Source: Pollutimonas sp. M17 (GTDB taxonomy: Bacteria > Pseudomonadota > Gammaproteobacteria > Burkholderiales > Burkholderiaceae_B). From it: 64,000 bases of DNA. The DNA lies in NCBI RefSeq assembly GCF_025836975.1, contig NZ_CP107548.1, forward strand, positions 2,542,001 through 2,606,000, in the 5' to 3' direction. Both the position numbers and the translations under genes were made by a program. The notes under the pieces are model-generated. The model saw only the letters and a list, made by a program, of their open reading frames with translations. It did not search any database and was not told the origin of the DNA. Positions 1 through 7,624 of this stretch are shown piece after piece. Position 1 is the stretch's first letter. The number at the start of each line of letters is the position of its first letter.

Positions 1-448
1 CATGGCGGCGCGCTGTACTGGTCGATTGCATGAATTCCCGGCAAGCCGGATTGTGACGGGGTAATAGTCATTATTCCTGTTTCAGCAAACGGCTAGGCTC
101 GAATGCTCGGGCCGATTCTGGGAACCGGGCGCGAATTCGTCCACGAAAAAGCAGCCGACTACTGTGAAATATTGCAATTCAAGCGCTTTCGATCCGTCAG
201 GGGCATGCCCGGAAAATGGGCAAAGCCGACACATGCGATAGACGCTTGCTTAAAGATTATTCAATTTATATTGCGCTTGGCCGGAGAATTGGAATCATCG
301 CGGGCCTGGGCCAGCAGGTGCTTGGAATGCGTGTCGTTTAATTAAAAACCTGGGCAGACAGCAGGGCGACGATGTTCGATGGCAACGTGCCCGACCTGGT
401 GGCGGTAACAGTTCAATTACACCATCTGCGCGCGCTCATTGCAAGAAT
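1..448. other. Left-edge region without a supported gene
   Basis: The first 33 bases can be read on the plus strand as the last ten codons of a gene entering from the left (ending Y-W-S-I-A-stop), but this is too short to identify and is uncertain. The rest holds no reading frame with convincing codon use. An AT-richer patch lies near 255-275. Short plus-strand frames exist at 103-345 and 372-653, but neither resembles a protein I recognise, and the second overlaps the cobW-type gene antisense. Confidence 0.3.
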
Positions 449-1495
449 TCACTTCACAAAGTTGTGGGCAGGCGACATTGCCCCTGCCTCGGATGGCGGC
501 GCGCCGCCCGGCAGCCCGGCCAGCACCTGGGCGCCAAGCACGGCCTTGTCCAGGTCACGGAAAATGAACACCAGCACCGACGAGGCTTCCGCCTCTGCGT
601 CCTCCATGGCCGTCATGGGATACAGCTGCCTGTGCACCGCATGGACCGCATAGGCTTGCGCCTGGCCCTGGAACCACACCCGACCCTTGATGCGCAGCAG
701 ATCGAGCCCCTCATCCGAACACAGCGCCTCCAGGGTCCGCATGACGTGCGAGCGGGCCAGGGGCTCATGCCAGGCCAGTGTCAGGGTCTCGACGCCCGAA
801 TGCCCGGTGCCCCGCGGCCGCATCGTCCGTCCAGCCCATAAGCCCGATTTCCCTGCTCTTCCTTCGGCGTGCCGGCTGGCCGGCGACAGCAGTTCCTGTG
901 GGTCCGGCAAGGACCGGACATCGTATTGCGGCGCGTCGGGATTGAGAGCGGTCAGGGCCTGCCGCAAGGCATCGATTTGCGCCCGGCTAGCCAGGTCGGT
1001 CTTGCCGATGATAAGGACATCGGCCAGCACGGTCTGCTGCGCAGCCTCGGGGTGCCGCTCCAGTTGCGCCAGTCCGTTCAGGCCGTCGACGACGGACAGG
1101 CAGCCGGCATAGCGGTAGCGTTCGGCCAGGAAGCGTTCGTACCGCAGCGTATAGATGACGGGGGCGGGGTCGGCGATGCCCGTCGTTTCGATGAGGACGC
1201 GGGAAAATGGCGGAGTCTTCTTGTGCAGGGCATCCATGAAAAGCCGGCGCAGGGTATCGGCCAGCTCGCCCCGCAGTGCGCAGCACAGGCAGCCGGAATC
1301 GAGCAGCACGACCGTATCGCTGACATGCTGGACGCGCCCATGGTCCAGCCCCACGTCGCCCAGCTCGTTGACCAGCACCACGGTGCCCTGCGCCAGGCCG
1401 CCGCCCGCTTCGGATCTCAACAGGCGATTGAGCAGGGTCGTCTTGCCGCTGCCCAGGAAGCCCGAAATGACAGTCACAGGTATCTTGCCGCTCAT
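449..1495 (-). CDS. CobW/P47K (COG0523) family GTPase, putative metallochaperone
   Basis: A 348-residue G3E-class GTPase of the COG0523 family. The P-loop GFLGSGKT is at residues 12-19, the family metal-binding motif GCLCC at 68-72, and the ETTG segment at 103-106, followed by ADPAPV. The nucleotide-base motif reads GKTD instead of the usual NKxD or SKTD. The C-terminal third fits the CobW C domain and has scattered histidines. The start at 1495 gives a protein beginning MSGKIPVTV just before the P-loop; an open frame runs further upstream to 1621 but would add an unconserved leader. Family members deliver zinc, cobalt, iron or other metals to enzymes. Which metal applies here cannot be read from the sequence. 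The gene stands alone, divergent from the DUF482 gene. Confidence 0.85.
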   Translation of the reverse strand: MSGKIPVTVISGFLGSGKTTLLNRLLRSEAGGGLAQGTVVLVNELGDVGLDHGRVQHVSDTVVLLDSGCLCCALRGELADTLRRLFMDALHKKTPPFSRVLIETTGIADPAPVIYTLRYERFLAERYRYAGCLSVVDGLNGLAQLERHPEAAQQTVLADVLIIGKTDLASRAQIDALRQALTALNPDAPQYDVRSLPDPQELLSPASRHAEGRAGKSGLWAGRTMRPRGTGHSGVETLTLAWHEPLARSHVMRTLEALCSDEGLDLLRIKGRVWFQGQAQAYAVHAVHRQLYPMTAMEDAEAEASSVLVFIFRDLDKAVLGAQVLAGLPGGAPPSEAGAMSPAHNFVK

Positions 1496-1560
1496 GGCCG
1501 GTCTTGAACTCCAAATATGAAACATGAAGAAGCGCGGGTCTTGCGCGTGCACGCCGGCCC

Positions 1561-2766
1561 ATGGACTACACTTGCATCTGCAGCCATCGTCAACCGCCAC
1601 GCTCCACCGCTCAACGCACATCGACAGCCTTGCCCGTACGTTTCAGCCTCACCCGCCGCCTGCATGATATTAACGCCGCACAATGGAACCGGCTGGCGGG
1701 CGACCATCCCCTGGTCCGCCATGAATTCCTGCTGGCGCTGGACGACACCGGCTGCGCAACTCCGCAAACCGGCTGGGCGCCGCATTTTCTGTTGATGCAC
1801 CGGGGCAACGGCCTGGCCGGCGCCATGCCCCTGTACCTGAAGTTCCATTCGCGCGGCGAATATGTCTTCGACCATGCGTGGGCGCAGGCCTTCGAGCGGC
1901 AAGGCCTGAACTATTATCCCAAGCTGCTGGGCGCGATTCCCTTCACTCCCGTTCCGGGGCCGCGCCTGCTGGCGGCCAGCCATGAAGACCGTGTCCTGCT
2001 GGCGCGCAAGGCCATCGAAATAAGCGAGCAGAACGGCGTTTCGTCGCTGCACATCCTGTTTCCGGGCGAGGAGGACAGCAAGGCCCTGGAGGAAGCGGGC
2101 TTCCTGTTTCGCCGGAATGTGCAGTTCCACTGGTTCAACCAGGGCTACGGCAGCCTGGACGATTTCCTGGGCGGCCTGAACCAGCAGAAAAGAAAGAAGC
2201 TTAAGCAGGACAGCAAGAAGGTCATGCAGGCCGGCGTACAGTTTCGCTGGCTGCAGGGCCGCGACATCGACGACCAAGCGCTGGACTTCTTCTACCGCTG
2301 CTATACACAGACCTATCTGGAACACGGCAACGCGCCCTACCTGACTCCGGAATTCTTCCAGCAGCTGCGCGGCGCCATGCCCGAAAGCATGGTGCTCGTG
2401 CTTGCCGAGCAAGAGGGCAAGCCTGTGGCATCGGCGCTGAACCTGCGCAGCGAGCGGACACTGTATGGACGCTATTGGGGCAGCATGCGCTACATTCCCG
2501 GCCTGCATTTCGAAACCTGTTATATGCAGGGCATCGCCTACTGCATCGACAGCGGGCTTGCGGTATTCGAAGGCGGTGCGCAAGGCGAGCACAAGCTCTC
2601 GCGCGGGATGCTGCCGGTGAAAACCTGTTCCGCGCACTGGATATCGGATCGCCGCTACGCCGAAGCCATTGCGGATTTTCTGGCGCGCGAAAGCCCGGCC
2701 GTCGATGCCTACATCGGCGAGCTTGCCGAACACAGTCCGTTCAAGAAAAATCCGGAGGCGGGCTGA
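1561..2766 (+). CDS. DUF482 / COG3146 family protein (GNAT-fold acyltransferase-like)
   Basis: A 401-residue protein of the DUF482 family, related by fold to GNAT and FemAB transferases. Recognisable features are the aromatic-rich block HAWAQAFERQGLNYYPKLL (about residues 105-123), the basic NQQKRKKLKQDSKKV segment (207-221), and the C-terminal EGGAQGEHKLSRG stretch. These proteins are often annotated as peptidoglycan biosynthesis or N-acetyltransferase proteins, but the substrate is not established. The first 25 residues look unconserved, so the true start may be a little downstream, for example an alternative codon near residue 24. It is convergent with the ftr operon, with about 45 bp between stop codons. 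Confidence 0.75.
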   Translation: MDYTCICSHRQPPRSTAQRTSTALPVRFSLTRRLHDINAAQWNRLAGDHPLVRHEFLLALDDTGCATPQTGWAPHFLLMHRGNGLAGAMPLYLKFHSRGEYVFDHAWAQAFERQGLNYYPKLLGAIPFTPVPGPRLLAASHEDRVLLARKAIEISEQNGVSSLHILFPGEEDSKALEEAGFLFRRNVQFHWFNQGYGSLDDFLGGLNQQKRKKLKQDSKKVMQAGVQFRWLQGRDIDDQALDFFYRCYTQTYLEHGNAPYLTPEFFQQLRGAMPESMVLVLAEQEGKPVASALNLRSERTLYGRYWGSMRYIPGLHFETCYMQGIAYCIDSGLAVFEGGAQGEHKLSRGMLPVKTCSAHWISDRRYAEAIADFLARESPAVDAYIGELAEHSPFKKNPEAG

Positions 2767-2810
2767 GGGCCTTCAACGTCGGCAAGGGCGCCGCAGCGGC
2801 CCGGCGCCGC

Positions 2811-4220
2811 TTACCAGACCACGAAAAACAGGACCCAGGCAATACAGAAGGGAAGCAGGCCGGCCGCCACCATCGACAGCGCCAGGGCCCGGCGCCAGGG
2901 CGACTGCGCGCGCTGGCCGACCAGCCGCCAGACCAGGCGCAAGCTCCACAGCAAAGCCAGCCCCAGCAAAGTGAAGCGCAGGGAGGTCGCCCACCCGGTC
3001 CAGACCCCCTCGTGCCGCAGCAAGGTCAGCGTGGTGGCCGACAGGCCCAGGAAGACTCCCACGCCGGCCGCGGGAATGAGGCCCTGCGCCAGCTTGTGCA
3101 GGCCGCTCCGGGTCGCCACGCGCGCCCCGCAGGGATGCCGGACGCCGGGCCCGCCCGGGGCGGGCAGAGAGCGGTCAGCCGCCCAGAGCCCCAGGTAGAC
3201 CGGACCGCCCACGCACACGGCGCTGCCGAAAATGAAGGTCAGAATGACATTGGCGTCCAGCCAGCTGAAGCTGTCATTCACTTCCGGATAATGCGTCAAC
3301 AGATACCAGGGCGCATTCTGGGCCAGGGGCCAATAGATGTCATGATTGACGAGCCAGGCGGCCTCGGCCTGCTTCAGGTACACGAACCAGGGGCTGGAGC
3401 TCCACAGAAAGGCACCCACGGCCAGGCCCATCAGGCCGAATGTGATCAGGGCGGTCTGCCAGCCATCGCCGCTGGCGACATGGACGATTTCGGCTTCCGG
3501 TGAGCGCGGCGTCAGATGTATGGCGCCGCGGTAATCGCTGCAGCGCCCGCACATATGGCAGTCCGAAGCCCCCTGCATGTGGCGCAGGGGCACCAGGGGC
3601 GCGCAATTGATGGCCTCGGTGCGCCGCTGCGGATGGCGCCAGGCCTCTTCGTCCACCTTGTAATGCCAGGGCGCCAGCTTGGCCAGAAGATTGAACACGC
3701 CATTGACCGGGCACAGGTACTTGCACCATACCCGCTTGTTGCGTCCGTACAGCCAGCCCACCACCATGGCGGCGGCCGTGGACCCGCCCAGCACCGCCAG
3801 CACGGCCCATGGATATTGATAGACGCTGACCAGCTGCCCATAGATCGTGGTCAGCGAAAACGCGACGAAAGGCCATCCGCCCCAGCGCATCCACTTGGGT
3901 ATGGCCCCGCCCCGCCCATGCTCGCTGGCCCATTCGGACAGCATGCCTTCCGGACAGAACCAGCCGCACCAGGCGCGTCCCAGAATCGGCATGGACAGCA
4001 ATACGAAAGGCCACCATATGCCCCAGAATGCAAACTGGGCGAAGACGGTCAGGTTATTGAATACGGACGCCGTGCGGTCGGGCAGGGGCAGCATGGCCGG
4101 AACGACCAGCAGTACCAGGTAGAACACCACGATGATCCACTGCATGGCGCGCAGATAGGCCGCATGATCGCGCAGGAAATCGGCGAACCGTCCCGTCGCC
4201 GTCCGTAAAGCCAAAGCCAT
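2811..4220 (-). CDS. ftrD: FtrD, membrane polyferredoxin of the ferrous iron uptake system
   Basis: A 469-residue membrane protein with NapH/FtrD-type iron-sulfur motifs. Cysteines occur as WCGWFC (C85, C89), WCKYLC (C166, C170), C206, and CHMCGRC (C221, C224, C227). Several hydrophobic helices precede and follow the cluster-binding region. In the Bordetella and Brucella FtrABCD system this subunit is proposed to move electrons at the membrane so that iron oxidised by FtrB can be handed to the FtrC permease. It is the last gene of the leftward ftrA-B-C-D operon, starting 9 bases after ftrC ends. The role is inferred from family and operon position. Confidence 0.85.
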   Translation of the reverse strand: MALALRTATGRFADFLRDHAAYLRAMQWIIVVFYLVLLVVPAMLPLPDRTASVFNNLTVFAQFAFWGIWWPFVLLSMPILGRAWCGWFCPEGMLSEWASEHGRGGAIPKWMRWGGWPFVAFSLTTIYGQLVSVYQYPWAVLAVLGGSTAAAMVVGWLYGRNKRVWCKYLCPVNGVFNLLAKLAPWHYKVDEEAWRHPQRRTEAINCAPLVPLRHMQGASDCHMCGRCSDYRGAIHLTPRSPEAEIVHVASGDGWQTALITFGLMGLAVGAFLWSSSPWFVYLKQAEAAWLVNHDIYWPLAQNAPWYLLTHYPEVNDSFSWLDANVILTFIFGSAVCVGGPVYLGLWAADRSLPAPGGPGVRHPCGARVATRSGLHKLAQGLIPAAGVGVFLGLSATTLTLLRHEGVWTGWATSLRFTLLGLALLWSLRLVWRLVGQRAQSPWRRALALSMVAAGLLPFCIAWVLFFVVW

Positions 4221-4229
4221 GACGACCGC

Positions 4230-5084
4230 CTATGCCGATGCGGCCGACAGCGGCCGGCCGGCCTGGCCGGCCTTGGCGCTGGCGTGCCGCAGCACCAGCC
4301 AGGCCGCCACCCAGTACGCCACCCAGATCAGCACTTGCGACAGGGCGGGATAGGCCCGGTAGCCGGCGAAGTCGGCCAGGACCTTGCCCAATCCCCCGTC
4401 CGCGCTCAATAGCCATGAGCTGTCCCATGCGGGATCGATCAAGGTGGGCAGCACGTCGAGCGATATCAGGTGATCCAGCCCGCTAACCAGCAGCGAGCTG
4501 GCCAGCAACAGCAGCAGGATTTCGGTGAGCCTGAAGAAACGCCGCCAGGTGATCAGCTTGCCGCCCAGTTGCAGGACCCAGAACGAAGCCAGGGCCGCCA
4601 GGAAGCCGAACACGCCCGCCAGGGCAAGGCTCCATCCGGAGCCGCTGTCCGCGCCCGCGGCCACGGTGCCGTACAGAAACACCACGGTCTCGCTGCCTTC
4701 CCGGGCAACGGCAATCATCACCAGCGTCAGCAGGCCCCACCAGTTGGAGTCCGCCAGTTCGCGTGTGGCGCCCGTTTCCAGTTCCCGCTTCAGCGTGCGC
4801 CCATGGCGCCTCATCCAGTAAACCATCTGCACCACCAGCGCGCAGGCCGCCAGGGCCATGATGGCCTGGAACCACTCCTGCCCTTCGCTGGACAGCCAGG
4901 ACGACACGCCCAGCAGCACCAGGGCCAGCATCACGGCCAGCCCCAGCCCGGCGGCCACGCCGCCCCAGAGCCAGGGCAGGCCCTTGCGGCCCTCCGGGCT
5001 GGCGCGCAGCCAGGTGAAAAGTATGCCCACGACCAACAGGGCTTCAACGCTTTCGCGCCATACGATAAATGCTACTTGTTCCAT
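4230..5084 (-). CDS. ftrC: FtrC, FTR1-family high-affinity iron permease
   Basis: A 284-residue integral membrane protein of the FTR1/EfeU family. The two REXXE signature motifs are present: RESVE at residues 10-14 and REGSE at 128-132. In FTR1 permeases these glutamates ligand iron during passage. About seven hydrophobic segments are visible. The gene follows ftrB after a 53-base gap and precedes ftrD by 9 bases. The FTR1 family needs an oxidation partner, consistent with the cupredoxin FtrB encoded upstream. Confidence 0.9.
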   Translation of the reverse strand: MEQVAFIVWRESVEALLVVGILFTWLRASPEGRKGLPWLWGGVAAGLGLAVMLALVLLGVSSWLSSEGQEWFQAIMALAACALVVQMVYWMRRHGRTLKRELETGATRELADSNWWGLLTLVMIAVAREGSETVVFLYGTVAAGADSGSGWSLALAGVFGFLAALASFWVLQLGGKLITWRRFFRLTEILLLLLASSLLVSGLDHLISLDVLPTLIDPAWDSSWLLSADGGLGKVLADFAGYRAYPALSQVLIWVAYWVAAWLVLRHASAKAGQAGRPLSAASA

Positions 5085-5137
5085 TTCTTGCCGATACGGA
5101 CCGGATCCGTTGATGCTGAAAAAAAGGCATGCCGGCC

Positions 5138-5485
5138 TCAGGGCTTGGGCACGACGACCAGCACGCCCTTCACGTCGGGATGAAAATCATCGAAAAAAGG
5201 ATATTCCCCGGGGCGGGAAATGGTGATGACGACAAAGGACTTGACCCCAGGGCCCATCACCTTTTCCTTGCGCAAGGGCAGGCTTTCGAACTCCACGGGC
5301 TCCTTGCTCTCGTTGACGAGCAAAAGCTTGAAGCGGCCGGCCGGCACTTCCAGCCGGGCGGGCTCGAAGGTGCCATCGGCCTTGAAGGTCAGTGTGAAGG
5401 TCGGCAGCTCGGCCGCCAGGCCGGCGCCGCCGGCGCCCAAGGCCAGGCATAGGGCCAGCAGGCAGCGTCCGAGGATAGGCATCAA
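5138..5485 (-). CDS. ftrB: FtrB, periplasmic cupredoxin-like protein of iron uptake
   Basis: A 115-residue secreted protein. A signal peptide covers about residues 1-25 (hydrophobic core, then GLAAE), followed by a single cupredoxin-like domain with FHPDVKGVLVV near the C-terminus. In FtrABCD systems FtrB is proposed to oxidise Fe(II) before transport. The start codon overlaps the ftrA stop by four bases (ATGA), which indicates translational coupling. A histidine and methionines near the C-terminal half are candidate copper ligands, but the copper site cannot be assigned confidently from sequence alone. Confidence 0.8.
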   Translation of the reverse strand: MMPILGRCLLALCLALGAGGAGLAAELPTFTLTFKADGTFEPARLEVPAGRFKLLLVNESKEPVEFESLPLRKEKVMGPGVKSFVVITISRPGEYPFFDDFHPDVKGVLVVVPKP

Positions 5486-6015
5486 TATCCGCCCTTCTTG
5501 CCCGTGCCCGCATACACGAAGTCATAATGCACTTCAAACGTCTTGAACCAGGGCGCGACCCCGGTTTCCTTGTCCACATGGCGTCCGAAATGGTTCATCT
5601 TGGCGGTATCGGGCGAACCGATGATGAAGGTCAGCTTGTATTTGCCTGGGCCGTCAAGCTTGACGTTGTCGCCGTAATGCGGGCCGTCGTTGGCCACCAT
5701 GGGCATCAGTTCGCCCTTCTGAGCGTCGCCGCCGACCTTCTGCAGCACATAGCCTATGTTCAGATAAGGCGCCCAGGCGCCTTCGGGCAGGCCGTTCGTA
5801 TTGTCGGCGGTGGCATGGATGTCGGCCTCGAGGTGGATGTCGGAATCCTTGGCCTCGCGCATCATGCCGGGCGGTTCCATCTGGACCGGCTGCAGGTAGA
5901 CGGCCGCGATCTCCAGCCCGTTCTGCTCGGAGGGTTCACCGATAGGATACTCTGCCGCCATCGCAGGCACGGCCAGGGCCGCTCCCACCAATACGCCCAT
6001 CCATTGCTTTCTCAT
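5482..6015 (-). CDS. ftrA: FtrA, P19-type periplasmic iron-binding protein
   Basis: A 177-residue periplasmic protein of the P19/Tpd family (as in Campylobacter P19 and Bordetella FtrA). A signal peptide ends near AMA-AEYPIG. The mature protein contains the family-typical IHLEADIHAT, PYLNIGYVL and MNHFGRHVDKETGV segments, with conserved Glu, His and Met residues that bind copper or iron in P19. The start at 6015 is chosen because GGAG (6023-6026) lies a normal distance upstream; in-frame starts at 6030 and 6036 would place no ribosome site correctly. It is the first gene of the leftward ftr operon and lies directly behind a Fur-like sequence. Confidence 0.88.
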   Translation of the reverse strand: MRKQWMGVLVGAALAVPAMAAEYPIGEPSEQNGLEIAAVYLQPVQMEPPGMMREAKDSDIHLEADIHATADNTNGLPEGAWAPYLNIGYVLQKVGGDAQKGELMPMVANDGPHYGDNVKLDGPGKYKLTFIIGSPDTAKMNHFGRHVDKETGVAPWFKTFEVHYDFVYAGTGKKGGY

Positions 6016-6034
6016 GTCTGCATGCTCCATAAAC

Positions 6035-6053
6035 AAGATTCATTCTCATTATT
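6035..6053 (-). promoter_or_regulatory. Probable Fur box upstream of ftrA
   Basis: Read on the minus strand, this 19-base stretch matches the Fur consensus (GATAATGATAATCATTATC) at 13 of 19 positions, with an unbroken ATAATGA block. It sits about 20 bases upstream of the chosen ftrA start, where a repressor would block transcription. Fur control of ftrABCD is known in Bordetella; here it is inferred from the match and position. Confidence 0.55.
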
Positions 6054-6132
6054 ATGGAACAAGTGATCTTACAGCCATCTGAAAACCCTGGCGGGAACCG
6101 GGCCTTGCCGCTTGGCCGCCGCCGCGCCAAAC

Positions 6133-6696
6133 TTATTTTTTATTCTCTTTGGGCGGAACCGGATTGAAGGGAAATACAGAAAACATATTGCGCGTCTGGT
6201 CCTGCATCTGGTCCTGCATCTGCACGAACAGGTTTTTGCTTTGGTCGACGTAGTTGTTCATCATGTTCTGCAGGACCGGCGTCTGCACATTCATGAACTG
6301 CGCCCAGGCCTCGGGCCCGAACTGGTTGCCATACAGGCCCTTGGACTGCTCGGCCATGCGGTCCTGGATGTCCATGAAGGCCTGTATGTTCTTTTCCAGG
6401 AAGGAGCCCATGACGCCCTGCATGGCATGGCCGTAGAAACGGATGATCTGCGACAGGGCCGTGGGCGAGAACATGGGCACGCCGCCGCTTTCCTCTTCAA
6501 GGATGATCTGCAGGAGAATGCTGCGGGTCAGGTCTTCGCCCGACTTGGCATCGACGACCTGGAAATTCTCGCAATCCAGCACCAATTGCTTGACGTCGGC
6601 CAAGGTAATGTAGGTGCTGGTCTGCGTATCGTACAAGCGCCTGTTGGGGTATTTCTTGATCAGGCGGGCTGGACTGTTTGCTTGGGATTGCGTCAT
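6133..6696 (-). CDS. phaR: PhaR, polyhydroxyalkanoate synthesis repressor
   Basis: A 187-residue protein with the PhaR N-terminal DNA-binding domain (KKYPNRRLYDTQTSTYITL, about residues 14-32) followed by the PHB accumulation regulatory domain (ILLQIILEEESGG, SQIIRFYGHAMQG). PhaR binds both DNA and PHB granules and derepresses phasin genes when polymer accumulates. The C-terminal third is glutamine- and methionine-rich (MQDQMQDQ), as in other members. It is the third gene of phaC-phaB-phaR on the minus strand, about 90 bases after phaB. Confidence 0.92.
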   Translation of the reverse strand: MTQSQANSPARLIKKYPNRRLYDTQTSTYITLADVKQLVLDCENFQVVDAKSGEDLTRSILLQIILEEESGGVPMFSPTALSQIIRFYGHAMQGVMGSFLEKNIQAFMDIQDRMAEQSKGLYGNQFGPEAWAQFMNVQTPVLQNMMNNYVDQSKNLFVQMQDQMQDQTRNMFSVFPFNPVPPKENKK

Positions 6697-6784
6697 GACG
6701 GGATCGGATACCTAATGGGCAAAAAAAGTGGATGGGCTGGTCCCGGCCGGCAAGCCGCCCGGGCCTGTTGGTGCCGACAGCGCC

Positions 6785-7522
6785 CTAGCCCATGTGCAGC
6801 CCGCCATTCAGTGAGAAGTCGGCGCCGGTCGCGAACCCGGAATCGTCCGACGCCAGCCAGGCCACGATGGACCCGATTTCCTCGGGCGTTCCCAGGCGCT
6901 TCACAGGGATGGTCGCCACGATCTTCTCGAGCACGTCGGGCCGTATGGCGCGCACCATGTCGGTGCCGATATAGCCGGGCGAGATCGTGTTGACGGTAAC
7001 ACCCTTGCTGGCCACTTCCTGGGCCAGCGCCATGGTGAAGCCATGTATGCCGGCCTTCGCGGTGGAATAGTTGGTCTGTCCGAACTGGCCCTTCTGGCCG
7101 TTGACCGAGCTGATGTTGATGATGCGGCCCCATTGCCGGTCGACCATGCCTTCGATGACCTGCTTGGTGACGTTGAACAGGCTGTTCAGATTGGTGTCGA
7201 TGACCGCGCGCCAGTCTTCCTGGCTCATTTTGCGGAACAGGCCGTCGCGGGTGATGCCGGCGTTGTTGACCAATACGTCGACGGGACCCAGCTTGTCACG
7301 GACCTGGCGGAAGGCGTCGACCGTGGAGTCCCAGTCGGAAACGTTGCCGACCGATGCATGGAAGGTGTAGCCCAGGGCAGCCTGCTCGTCCAGCCATTGC
7401 TTGAAATTCCGGCTGGGGCCGCAACCGGCCACGACGGTATACCCTTCTTTGGCCAGGCGCTGGCATATCGAGGTTCCTATGCCACCCATTCCACCGGTGA
7501 CGTAAGCCAGTTTTTCACTCAT
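6785..7522 (-). CDS. phaB: PhaB, acetoacetyl-CoA reductase (NADPH)
   Basis: A 245-residue short-chain dehydrogenase that reduces acetoacetyl-CoA to (R)-3-hydroxybutyryl-CoA for PHB synthesis. The cofactor motif TGGMGGIG is at residues 9-16, the NNAG motif near 86-89, and the catalytic Ser (138/139), Tyr152 and Lys156 (YSTAK) are in place. The start at 7522 has AGGAG about seven bases upstream. It lies between phaC and phaR. No phaA thiolase is in the window, so acetoacetyl-CoA must be made by a thiolase encoded elsewhere. Confidence 0.94.
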   Translation of the reverse strand: MSEKLAYVTGGMGGIGTSICQRLAKEGYTVVAGCGPSRNFKQWLDEQAALGYTFHASVGNVSDWDSTVDAFRQVRDKLGPVDVLVNNAGITRDGLFRKMSQEDWRAVIDTNLNSLFNVTKQVIEGMVDRQWGRIINISSVNGQKGQFGQTNYSTAKAGIHGFTMALAQEVASKGVTVNTISPGYIGTDMVRAIRPDVLEKIVATIPVKRLGTPEEIGSIVAWLASDDSGFATGADFSLNGGLHMG

Positions 7523-7624
7523 GACGATCTCCTGTGAACTCGCAATGCCCCGCGGCATCGCGACCGAATAGTGTTGAATCGTGGGCCGCCGTCCGGCGGC
7601 CGATGCCGTTGACGTCGACGGCGA

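Noticed and set aside
103-345. 80-codon frame near the left edge
   Set aside because: It has no recognisable domain, no ribosome site and atypical codon use.
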